From positions 1 through 16,012 of the forward strand of contig CAYXEN010000063.1 in assembly GCA_964464035.1 (NCBI GenBank): a stretch of 16,012 nt of DNA. Reading direction: 5' to 3'. Under the pieces are notes generated by a model. The model was not told where the DNA came from. It saw nothing but the letters and a program-made list of their open reading frames with translations, and did not search any database. Below, piece by piece: positions 6,880 through 13,793 of this stretch (position 1 is the first letter of the stretch; each line of letters begins with the position of its first letter). A program made the translations under genes and the position numbers. The stretch is from CAYXEN01 sp964464035. Its GTDB lineage: Bacteria; Krumholzibacteriota; Krumholzibacteriia; WVZY01.

Positions 6880-9867
6880 TTACTTCAATAGCACCATTTT
6901 CCTTGTTTTGTCGAACTTCCCCGCGATGAGCCTGTAGAAATACACGCCGCTCGCAACGGGCATACCGTTTCGATCCTTTCCGTCCCAGACCACCTTGTAC
7001 GTATCGGGATCCTTCGCCTCGTCCAGAAGCACGGCGACAAGCCTTCCTTCGGTGTTGTAGATCTTGAGCGCGGCGCGGGTTCTCCGCTTGATCGTAAACT
7101 CGATCGTCGTCGTCGGGTTGAACGGGTTAGGGTAGTTCTGTCTCAGGCTCGTGCCCCCCGGAACGTCCGTGGCGCCCGTCGGCGACGAAACCGAAGTCTC
7201 GAACCAGGAGAGAATGTGAGCCAAGTGATCGGCCATGTCCGCCGGGAACAGGACGCGATCGTCCCGGATGTAATGATAGCTGAATCCCGAGAGCACGACT
7301 CGCGCCGTTTGGTTCTGGGGATTCACGGTCTCCTGGGAGATCACGGCCCCTGCGCCGGGAATCGGTTCGTAGTGCATCTGCATCGTTGCGGCACCGTTCG
7401 GACTCAGGACGTCGAAGCCATTGATGGACGGGCAACCGCCGTAAGCGATCATGGTGTCGGGAAAAGCCGGCATGCCGGCGTGCTGAAAGATCGTCCCCGG
7501 CATATCGCCCGTCACCAGCGGGGAAACGGGCAGCCCCGCGGCCACGTGATCCAGCGTGGCGGAATAATCGATATAACTTCTCAGCAGCACGTACGATGGG
7601 GAGCTCCCGGACAACTCGTAGGCGACATTATCGCCCGACATGTAGAGCCCGGGATTCCAGAGAGTGGTTTGATCGAGGAAATCATAGAGCAATTGGGCGT
7701 CGGGGGACTTGCCGATATTGTTGCCGGGGCCGTCGCAAATGGTTCCGGCGACGAGATTGCCCGAATTCCATATTATCGCGCGATAAACGTCGGCGACCTG
7801 GGAAACCGCCGCGCGGGCGCCGAGGCCGTTCCCCACGGTGGAAGAGGGGCTTCTCACGTCGTACCTGTCGGGCGTTATCCCCAACAGATCGAACGCCGAA
7901 TCGAAGTAGGGCTGTGCGCCCCTTCCATCGAAGTCGTCCACGTAGAGGACGTCGGAATTTCCCGTGGGCAGGCATTGCATCTCCATCGGATGATCGATCA
8001 CGAGCTGCTCCGAACTCGTCGCCCCGACGTCGCGGCTCCAATATGTAGTGATTCCGCCGGCATTGGTTGCAGACAGGTAGAAATCGATTCTGTCGGGAGG
8101 TGCAAACAGGTTGTCGTTCAAGTCGACGCAATACTTGTCGAGTACGTGCTGGGTCCTCGCTGGATCATTATAGACCGTGTCCATCCGGATCGTGGTCCAT
8201 CCGTTGCCCGTGGACACGACCGGCCATCGCGAAAGGTCACCCGAAACGTCGGTCCCTTGCTCGCCCCCGGAGGAACGCACGTGCATGTATACCGCTGCTC
8301 CGCCGTAGTAGGGATCCGTTCCCAGCCCGGCCACCGGATCGTCGACCCGCACGACGAGCGAGTCGCCCGGGCGGAAGTCGGGCGAGCTGGAGGCGGCGAG
8401 GTCCCTCGCCATGTCGCATCTCACGGTCCCCGTGACGGTGCCGTCCGCGGGGAAACCGTCCTGGAACAGATCCTCGTCATCGACGGTCCACAGCGGGCCG
8501 ACGTAGTCGAGGCGATAGAACTTGACGTGATCGAAGAGGGGAGCGTGACTGTGACAGCTTCCGTCCCCGTAGTAGCCGCACCAGTAAGGGCACATGTCGA
8601 TCACGCTCAGAGCGAGTTGTACGTGCGTAGCCCCGGGAGGCACGAGGTCACCCACTCCCTTTTCGGCGTGGACGACGGGAACGACGGGGCCGTAATACAA
8701 GAATCGATCGGCGATCCATGGAGTCGGGCAGGGGTTGCCGCTCTGTTTGAACCGGATGTTCCAGGAATAGAAAACGAGGCTGTTCAGCACCAGGCCCTTC
8801 TGATAAACCCAGAATTCGAACACGGCGCCGGACGCCGACGAGGGGATGGCGCCGCCCGGATTCCACTCTATCCAAGGCGACCAGATCTCGTTGTTGATGT
8901 ACTGGTTCCTCTCGTTCTTGTAAGGGACCACTTTCTGTTCGGGATGGCCGGCGCACCCGTAATCGTAGGGTGATCCATTGAAGAATCCCCATAGATACGT
9001 CGTGAATTTAGTACACTCGTCCTCCTGCAAGACGCTTAGTCCCGGGAACAAGCCCGAGAAATCGCCGTATCCCGGAGCCGGGAACGCGGCCCAATCGCCG
9101 TCGGAAGTCAAGATGTCTCCAAGGTTCTCGGACTCGAAATCCTGCATGTCGACCACACCGGCGCCGTCGGCTATCTCGATGTCGTCGATGATGATCGCTC
9201 CCTGCGAGTCGTATTGCCCGTCCTCATCCGACCAGGAGCCGTCCGAGACGAAGTGAAAGCGCACACGGATCGAGTCCGCTCCGGTTATCGTGTAGTGATC
9301 CAGAAAACCGGAACCGATTCCCGTAAAAGTCTGCATGTTGTTCCACGTGGTGCCTCCATCCGTCGAGTATTCCACGTACGTGAAATCGTACCCGGGCTCC
9401 GTGTCGTATTCGTAGTCGAGGGAAACGGTGACATCGCCGGTGACCTGGAAAGTCCTGGATTCGAAATACTGGTCCCACCCGTTCCCGTAACCGGGCAGGC
9501 TCGCGTAGTGGCAGAAGTGTTCGTCGGTCGTGGCATCCGTGCCGCACCAAAGTGATTTCGTTCCCCCTATGACGCGATAGTCGTCTACGTGAAAAAGGGT
9601 ACCCGGTTGCGCGGTCAGGTCTACTCCGTGCCAGCCTTGCGGATCCCCGCCGGACATCGACTCGAAATCAAACTCGGCGAGGACGTAAGTATCCACCTGG
9701 GTTGCAGAGAAAAGACCTCGAAAGTCCCTGATGAGATCCGATGATGGGTTGTAGATCTTGATCTTCGGTTGATAATTCTTGGGTTTGGCTTGGGTGGAAG
9801 TCGAGAACAGGGGTGAGATCAAGCAGGCCAGGATCAAAGGGCAGAAAACTGCATGATCCCTTCTCAT
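6880..9867 (-). CDS. Large secreted protein with FlgD-like/type IX C-terminal sorting-type domain
   Basis: Exported 995-residue protein of unknown function. Residues 1-27 are a signal peptide ending in STQA. Two stretches near the N-terminus (about 60-240 and 245 onward) each begin with a DFES phrase. The first runs through YSTDGGTTWNN and ends IIIDDIEI, a pattern of jelly-roll/MAM-like domains in extracellular proteins. A cysteine cluster (CPYWCGYYGDGSCH) lies near 425-438, and about fifteen cysteines are spread over the mature chain. The last 88 residues hold NYPNPFNP, then VVWDGKDRNG and SGVYFYRL, ending KTRKMVLLK: the FlgD Ig-like/type IX secretion C-terminal domain. I see no protease or glycosidase catalytic motif. 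The first ATG (9882) overlaps the ribosome-binding site itself. AGGAGG sits about 8 bases before the ATG at 9867, so I use that start. It has its own promoter at 9912-9940. Confidence 0.9.
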   Translation of the reverse strand: MRRDHAVFCPLILACLISPLFSTSTQAKPKNYQPKIKIYNPSSDLIRDFRGLFSATQVDTYVLAEFDFESMSGGDPQGWHGVDLTAQPGTLFHVDDYRVIGGTKSLWCGTDATTDEHFCHYASLPGYGNGWDQYFESRTFQVTGDVTVSLDYEYDTEPGYDFTYVEYSTDGGTTWNNMQTFTGIGSGFLDHYTITGADSIRVRFHFVSDGSWSDEDGQYDSQGAIIIDDIEIADGAGVVDMQDFESENLGDILTSDGDWAAFPAPGYGDFSGLFPGLSVLQEDECTKFTTYLWGFFNGSPYDYGCAGHPEQKVVPYKNERNQYINNEIWSPWIEWNPGGAIPSSASGAVFEFWVYQKGLVLNSLVFYSWNIRFKQSGNPCPTPWIADRFLYYGPVVPVVHAEKGVGDLVPPGATHVQLALSVIDMCPYWCGYYGDGSCHSHAPLFDHVKFYRLDYVGPLWTVDDEDLFQDGFPADGTVTGTVRCDMARDLAASSSPDFRPGDSLVVRVDDPVAGLGTDPYYGGAAVYMHVRSSGGEQGTDVSGDLSRWPVVSTGNGWTTIRMDTVYNDPARTQHVLDKYCVDLNDNLFAPPDRIDFYLSATNAGGITTYWSRDVGATSSEQLVIDHPMEMQCLPTGNSDVLYVDDFDGRGAQPYFDSAFDLLGITPDRYDVRSPSSTVGNGLGARAAVSQVADVYRAIIWNSGNLVAGTICDGPGNNIGKSPDAQLLYDFLDQTTLWNPGLYMSGDNVAYELSGSSPSYVLLRSYIDYSATLDHVAAGLPVSPLVTGDMPGTIFQHAGMPAFPDTMIAYGGCPSINGFDVLSPNGAATMQMHYEPIPGAGAVISQETVNPQNQTARVVLSGFSYHYIRDDRVLFPADMADHLAHILSWFETSVSSPTGATDVPGGTSLRQNYPNPFNPTTTIEFTIKRRTRAALKIYNTEGRLVAVLLDEAKDPDTYKVVWDGKDRNGMPVASGVYFYRLIAGKFDKTRKMVLLK

Positions 9868-9880
9868 TTCACACCTCCTC
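9868..9880 (-). promoter_or_regulatory. Strong ribosome-binding site that decides the start of the secreted protein
   Basis: On the minus strand the sequence reads ATG-AGGAGGTGTGAA-ATG. A full AGGAGG Shine-Dalgarno lies between two in-frame ATGs, so it can serve only the downstream one (9867). The resulting protein begins MRRDHAVF and has a clean signal peptide. Confidence 0.8.
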
Positions 9881-9911
9881 ATGTGGAATAAGGTGGGGTT
9901 GTTTACCGTTT

Positions 9912-9940
9912 ATTATATCATAATCACGTGCCGGATTCAA
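9912..9940 (-). promoter_or_regulatory. Strong sigma70-type promoter for the secreted protein
   Basis: Minus-strand TTGAAT (9935-9940), a 17-base spacer, then a perfect TATAAT (9912-9917). Transcription would begin near 9905, leaving a leader of about 38 bases before the ATG at 9867. The surrounding DNA is AT-rich, unlike the GC-rich genes on both sides. It separates this gene from the porG-porA unit upstream. Confidence 0.75.
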
Positions 9941-9961
9941 TCGTGTTTGCGGCGGTTACGA

Positions 9962-9979
9962 AGTCGATGGGAGTCGATG
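9962..9979 (-). repeat. 10-bp-phased direct repeat upstream of the promoter (possible activator site)
   Basis: The 8-mer AGTCGATG occurs at 9962-9969 and again at 9972-9979, so the two copies are exactly 10 bases apart, one helical turn. On the minus strand this reads CATCGACT twice. The repeat is centred about 66 bases before the predicted start site of the secreted-protein gene and lies outside any coding region. Tandem half-sites with one-turn spacing near -60 are typical of activator or response-regulator sites. The binding protein is unknown and the short length makes chance possible. Confidence 0.35.
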
Positions 9980-9982
9980 CTT

Positions 9983-9996
9983 CCGGCTGCGGCCGG
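9983..9996 (-). terminator. Short hairpin right after the alpha-subunit gene, no U-tract
   Basis: On the minus strand CCGGC and GCCGG enclose the four-base loop CGCA, beginning one base past the stop codon (9998-10000). No T-run follows, so termination by this element alone is doubtful. Confidence 0.25.
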
Positions 9997-9997
9997 T

Positions 9998-11161
9998 TCA
10001 GGCAAGCCACTCGATGTCGTGCCAAGGCTCGCCGGATTTCATCGTTCGTTCGTACATTCCAAGGAGCAGTTCCGGCGGAAAGTCGCCTCCTCCGAGTCCC
10101 CCGACGAAGGCGTATACGGGAGGCCTGTCCTCGAGGTTGTAAAGATGAGCCTTGATCTCCTGAGCGAAGATTCCGCCCACGCCGTTGGAGAAATTTCTGT
10201 CGAGGACGATGAGTCTCTTTGCGGGGGCGATGATCTTCACGAAGTCATCCCGGGGAAACGGACGGAAGAGCCGAACCCTGAGCGAGCCGACTTTGTCCCC
10301 CCGGGAGCGAAGTTCGTCCACCGCGATTTCGAGCGTACTGCAGACGGTGCCGGAAGAAACGATGATGGTTTCGGCGTCCTCGCACTCGTAGGGGACCAGG
10401 AGACCGTAAGAGCGGCCGATCAAGCGTGCGTATTCGTCGTCGGCGTCGCGGGCTAGGCCCAGCGCTTTTTCCATTGCGGCATGCATTGATTCTCTCAACT
10501 GTTGGAACCTGCCCGGCGAGGCCAGTCCTCCGAAGCTCACCGGCTCTTCAAGGCGGATACATTCGATCGGATCGAAACTCGGGAGAAAGGAATCGACGGC
10601 TTTTCGAGGAGGGATGCAAACCTCTTCGAGCGTGTGGGATAGATAGAAACCATCCAGGCAGACCATGGCGGGAAGCATCGATTGCTCGGCCACGCGGTAG
10701 GCCTGGAGGACGCTGTCCAGGACCTCCTGGGCGCTTTCGCAATAATATTGTATCCAGCCGGTGTCGCGCTGCGAGAGCGAATCGGACTGGTCGGTCAAGA
10801 TGCTCCAAGGTGCGGCGAGAGCCCGGTTCACGCATACCAACACCACCGGGCACCTGGCCCCGGCCGCCCAGTGCAACATCTCGTGCATGAGGGCTATGCC
10901 CTGCGAGCTCGTGCTGGTGAAGGTGCGCGCCCCCGCCATGGATGCTCCGATGCAGGAAGCCATGGCGGAGTGCTCGGATTCGACTCTTATGAACTCGGTG
11001 GCGAACTCGCCGGCGGCCATGAGGTCCGCGATCTTCTCCACGATGGGAGTTGCCGGCGTTATCGGGTACGCCGCTATCACTTCGACCCTGGCGAGCGCCG
11101 CCGCGTACGCCGCTGCTTCGTTGCCTGATATGAGCTTGTAAGTTTCCTTTTCTTCGTTCAT
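9998..11161 (-). CDS. porA: 2-oxoacid:ferredoxin oxidoreductase, alpha subunit
   Basis: Alpha subunit (387 residues) of the pyruvate/2-ketoisovalerate:ferredoxin oxidoreductase. It shapes the substrate pocket and pairs with the TPP-binding beta subunit encoded at 2040-2933. The family pattern is clear: GNEAAAYAAALARVEVIAAY near the N-terminus, YPITPATPIVE, then RVESEHSAMASCIGAS and FTSTSSQGIALMHEML. The C-terminal half carries the TPP-enzyme domain-II type fold, with the phrase IVLDRNFSNGVGGIFAQE. An in-frame TTG at 11185 would overlap the gamma gene. The ATG at 11161 matches the family start and leaves 7 bases after the gamma stop codon, so the two are surely co-transcribed. The ribosome-binding site is weak (AAGGG), which suggests translational coupling. 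Exact substrate is not determined. Confidence 0.93.
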   Translation of the reverse strand: MNEEKETYKLISGNEAAAYAAALARVEVIAAYPITPATPIVEKIADLMAAGEFATEFIRVESEHSAMASCIGASMAGARTFTSTSSQGIALMHEMLHWAAGARCPVVLVCVNRALAAPWSILTDQSDSLSQRDTGWIQYYCESAQEVLDSVLQAYRVAEQSMLPAMVCLDGFYLSHTLEEVCIPPRKAVDSFLPSFDPIECIRLEEPVSFGGLASPGRFQQLRESMHAAMEKALGLARDADDEYARLIGRSYGLLVPYECEDAETIIVSSGTVCSTLEIAVDELRSRGDKVGSLRVRLFRPFPRDDFVKIIAPAKRLIVLDRNFSNGVGGIFAQEIKAHLYNLEDRPPVYAFVGGLGGGDFPPELLLGMYERTMKSGEPWHDIEWLA

Positions 11162-11168
11162 GGTCCGT

Positions 11169-11735
11169 TCAACCCTTGAAAGCAACCGAAGCGAAAGCCT
11201 GCCTTGCCGCCTCGATGTTTTTTTCGACGTCGACGGGAACGTAGTTCCTGACGGCTTCTTCCACTCCCGGGAGGGACACCTCGGCGCCGGCCGCCGCGCT
11301 TATCCCTGCGAATGCTCCGAGAATCGCCGTGTTCACGAGCGGGGTCGTGGAAGTCCCCAGACCGTTTCGAACGGCGATACCAGAAGCGTCGATGGTCGCG
11401 ATGCGCAGCGATTCCGGGTACGCGAGTTCCTCCGGAGCTATCCTCGTGTTGGCGAGAACGATAGCTCCCTGCCCGGCGCCCCTGACGGTCTCGGGGGCGT
11501 CGATGAGGGAGGGATCGAGTATTACGATGCAATCCGGCTCGTAGATCAAGTAACGCGCTCTTATCCTTCCCCTCTCGGCCCGGAGAAAGGAGGTGACGTG
11601 CGCGCCTCTTCTCTCGCCGCCGTAGGAGGCGAACGCCTGGCACTTGTAGCCGTCCGCGTAGAAAGCGGCAGCGAGCATCTTGGCCGCCAGTACGGCTCCC
11701 TGTCCTCCTCTGCCGTGAAATCTCACTTCGAGCAT
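11169..11735 (-). CDS. porG: 2-oxoacid:ferredoxin oxidoreductase, gamma subunit
   Basis: Gamma subunit (188 residues) of the same oxidoreductase. In the family it contributes to CoA handling and holds the complex together. The hallmark MLEVRFHGRGGQGAV is at the N-terminus. It is followed by AFASYGGERRGAHVTSFLR and later DASGIAVRNGLG and NTAILGAFA, all typical of PorG/VorG proteins. The open frame extends 28 codons further upstream, but the ATG at 11735 begins exactly at the family start and has GAGGGAG about 9 bases before it. The gene is first in a two-gene unit with the alpha subunit. The usual order porG-porD-porA-porB is broken here: no porD ferredoxin subunit separates gamma from alpha, and beta is elsewhere. 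Confidence 0.93.
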   Translation of the reverse strand: MLEVRFHGRGGQGAVLAAKMLAAAFYADGYKCQAFASYGGERRGAHVTSFLRAERGRIRARYLIYEPDCIVILDPSLIDAPETVRGAGQGAIVLANTRIAPEELAYPESLRIATIDASGIAVRNGLGTSTTPLVNTAILGAFAGISAAAGAEVSLPGVEEAVRNYVPVDVEKNIEAARQAFASVAFKG

Positions 11736-12058
11736 GTCATCCGCTCCCTCTTGTCGTCGCCTTCGCCGATCTGCGTGATCGAACCACGTAAGATTATGCC
11801 AAACCAGGCGATTTTGCAACGAATGAATGCGCCGGGATCGAAACTAGAGCGATCGGCGACCCTACGCCCTGCATTTCGTGTTTGAACCGGCCAATCACAA
11901 AAAATTCCTAAAGATACGACGTGAATTGCTCGAAATTCCAAGTGGATTATCCTATCCGGGTTTTTCGAAGCTCCCGGCGCTCGGATGCGCGGGCTCTCGG
12001 TCGCGGGAAATCCGCGCTCCGGCGGCCTCTCATATACACTCGAACCGAGAAAGCGGAC
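11736..12058. other. Divergent intergenic region between porG-porA and the gspE cluster
   Basis: This 323-base stretch has no gene that I can support and is more AT-rich than its flanks, mainly between 11780 and 11970. On the minus strand TTGCAA (11814-11819) and CATAAT (11793-11798), 15 bases apart, could promote porG; the spacing is short. On the plus strand TTGCTC (11926-11931) and TATCCT (11948-11953), 16 bases apart, is a weak candidate for gspE. An imperfect inverted repeat is listed separately. An open frame in phase with gspE extends back to 11921, but its extra 46 residues do not look like the family. Confidence 0.5.
11831..11857. repeat. Imperfect inverted repeat in the divergent regulatory region
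   Basis: GCCGGGATCG (11831-11840) and CGATCGGC (11850-11857) pair as 4+4 bases with a two-base bulge around a 9-base spacer. It lies 11 bases upstream of the candidate -35 box for porG. It could be an operator or simply chance in GC-rich DNA. Confidence 0.25.
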
Positions 12059-13771
12059 ATGCCTGTAGTGAGAAAAGGGAAGAAACCGCTCGGACAGTAC
12101 CTGGTCGAAAAGGGAATAGTGACCCAGGAACAGTTGCGGGCGGCGCTCGAAGAGCAGAGAAAATCGGGTCTCTACCTTCGCGAAGTTTTCCAGAAGCTGG
12201 GATTCGTCAAGGAAGACGACATACTGTCTTTCTTCGAGGATGAGCTCAACATACCGAGAGTGAGCCTTTCCGATTACTCCGTGGATCCCGAGATCATAAA
12301 GCTCGTTCCGGAAAAGCTGGCCAGGCGGCATCGTTTGATTCCGCTCTTCCGCATCAAGGACACGCTTACGGTGGCGATGGAAGATCCTCTCAACGTCATC
12401 GCCATCGACGAGGTGGGTTCCGCCACCGGCATGGACATCGATCCGTGTATCTGCACGCACGAAGATATAAATCTTGCGCTGAAGCGCTATTACGGTGCCG
12501 GAGGATCCCTGGACATCATCGATCCGGCGGTGCGCGAAGATCTCAAGGCGGAGGACGCTGAAAACCGGATCATCAAGTTCGTGGAGGAAATCATCAAGAA
12601 AGCCACCGAAGAGAAAGCGAGCGACATCCATATAGAACCGGACGAGGACAAACTTCGCATCCGATTCCGCGTCGACGGTGTTCTCAAGGAGGTCTCGGTC
12701 CAGCCCAAGAGCATTCATCCCGCCGTCGTATCGCGCATCAAGGTTCTGTCCGACCTCGACATCGCGGAAAAGAGATTGCCGCAGGACGGAAGGTTCCAGA
12801 TGCAATTGGAAGACAGGGTCCTGGACCTGCGAGTCTCCACTTTTCCGACCGTTCAGGGGGAAAACGTCGTGATTCGGGTGCTGGACAAGAAGAACGCCGT
12901 GATCAAGCTCGACGACCTGGGGCTCGAACAGAGGGACTTGGACGTGCTGCGTTCGATGATCGTCAAGCCGAACGGAATCATTCTTGTCACCGGTCCCACC
13001 GGAAGCGGCAAGACTTCGACGCTATATGCGGCGCTCCAGGAGATAAACACCCTCGACCGCAACATCGCGACCCTCGAAGACCCCGTGGAATACATGCTTC
13101 CGTACGTTCGCCAGACCCAGGTGAACGAGGACGTGGGCTTCACTTTCGCCCGCGGGCTTCGCTCGCTCGTGCGACAGGATCCCGACGTGATCATGGTCGG
13201 GGAGATAAGGGACCGCGAGAGTGCGGAGATCGCGATCCGCTCCGCGCTGACCGGCCATCTGGTCTTCTCCACCTTGCATACCAACGACGCCATCGGCGCC
13301 ATTGCGCGACTCGTGGACATGGGGATCGAGCCCTTTCTCATCGCCTCGTCTCTGATCGGAGTCATAGCGCAGAGACTGCTTAGAAGAATCTGCGCACGTT
13401 GCAGCGAACCTTACGACATTCCGAGGGACTCCCTCGCGGCATTGCAGATCGAACTCAAAGACGGTGACGACGTCCGCAAGGGCAAAGGATGCATGCTTTG
13501 CAGCAACACGGGTTACAGGGGAAGGGTGGCGGTATTCGAGATATTGCAGGTTACGGAAGAGATAAAGAAAGCCGTTCTTGAGAATGCTTCTTTCGACCGC
13601 ATGAAGGCGCTCGCGAGAAAGACGGGCATGCGTACCCTGCGCGAGGACGCGGTCTCCAAGGCTCTTCGCGGAATCACCACGATCGAGGAAGTGCTCAGGA
13701 TGACGAAAGACGAAGCGGACGATATCGCACGCGCGGCCGGGGTCGGGGATCACGGAAAAGAGGCGCGCTAG
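12059..13771 (+). CDS. gspE: Type II secretion / type IV pilus assembly ATPase (GspE/PilB family)
   Basis: Cytoplasmic hexameric ATPase (570 residues) that powers pseudopilus or pilus extension. Residues 1-150 form the N-terminal regulatory domain (GQYLVEKGIVTQEQLRAAL, as in MshEN/T2SSE_N). The motor core has Walker A GPTGSGKTS near 312-320, an Asp-box region around EDPVEYMLP, Walker B VIMVGEIRD near 377-385, and the His box FSTLHTNDA. The zinc-binding tetracysteine of GspE/PilB is complete: C445/C448 and C478/C481. Its presence argues for an extension ATPase rather than a PilT-type retraction ATPase. The ATG at 12059 is chosen because the family begins here; a weak GAGAAAG site precedes it. 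gspF follows after 22 bases. Whether the machine is T2SS, type IV pilus or MSHA-like cannot be settled from this protein. Confidence 0.95.
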   Translation: MPVVRKGKKPLGQYLVEKGIVTQEQLRAALEEQRKSGLYLREVFQKLGFVKEDDILSFFEDELNIPRVSLSDYSVDPEIIKLVPEKLARRHRLIPLFRIKDTLTVAMEDPLNVIAIDEVGSATGMDIDPCICTHEDINLALKRYYGAGGSLDIIDPAVREDLKAEDAENRIIKFVEEIIKKATEEKASDIHIEPDEDKLRIRFRVDGVLKEVSVQPKSIHPAVVSRIKVLSDLDIAEKRLPQDGRFQMQLEDRVLDLRVSTFPTVQGENVVIRVLDKKNAVIKLDDLGLEQRDLDVLRSMIVKPNGIILVTGPTGSGKTSTLYAALQEINTLDRNIATLEDPVEYMLPYVRQTQVNEDVGFTFARGLRSLVRQDPDVIMVGEIRDRESAEIAIRSALTGHLVFSTLHTNDAIGAIARLVDMGIEPFLIASSLIGVIAQRLLRRICARCSEPYDIPRDSLAALQIELKDGDDVRKGKGCMLCSNTGYRGRVAVFEILQVTEEIKKAVLENASFDRMKALARKTGMRTLREDAVSKALRGITTIEEVLRMTKDEADDIARAAGVGDHGKEAR

Positions 13772-13793
13772 AAACGACTCGGGGAGCGAATCA

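Noticed and set aside
7216..8973. Long plus-strand open frame (585 codons) opposite the secreted-protein gene
   Set aside because: The minus-strand gene has a signal peptide, a strong ribosome-binding site, a promoter and a recognised C-terminal domain. The plus-strand product shows repetitive V/G/R/H composition and no known motif or start signal.
9820..9867. Lipoprotein signal in the secreted protein (ILAC at residues 12-15)
   Set aside because: The position after cysteine is followed by more hydrophobic residues (LISPLF) and a later STQA site fits signal peptidase I better. A lipobox with leucine at -2 is also atypical.
9868..9882. First ATG (9882) as the start of the secreted protein
   Set aside because: Its own first codons are the AGGAGG sequence that serves the next in-frame ATG at 9867, and no ribosome-binding site precedes it.
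11921..12058. N-terminal extension of gspE by 46 codons
   Set aside because: The extra residues are R/S-rich and do not align in memory with GspE/PilB proteins, whose N-terminus begins near the LGQYLVEKGI motif just after the ATG at 12059.
11723..12805. Minus-strand open frame (360 codons) across the por-gsp intergenic region and into gspE
   Set aside because: It overlaps the N-terminal half of a clear GspE in antisense and has no family resemblance. It would also overlap the porG start.
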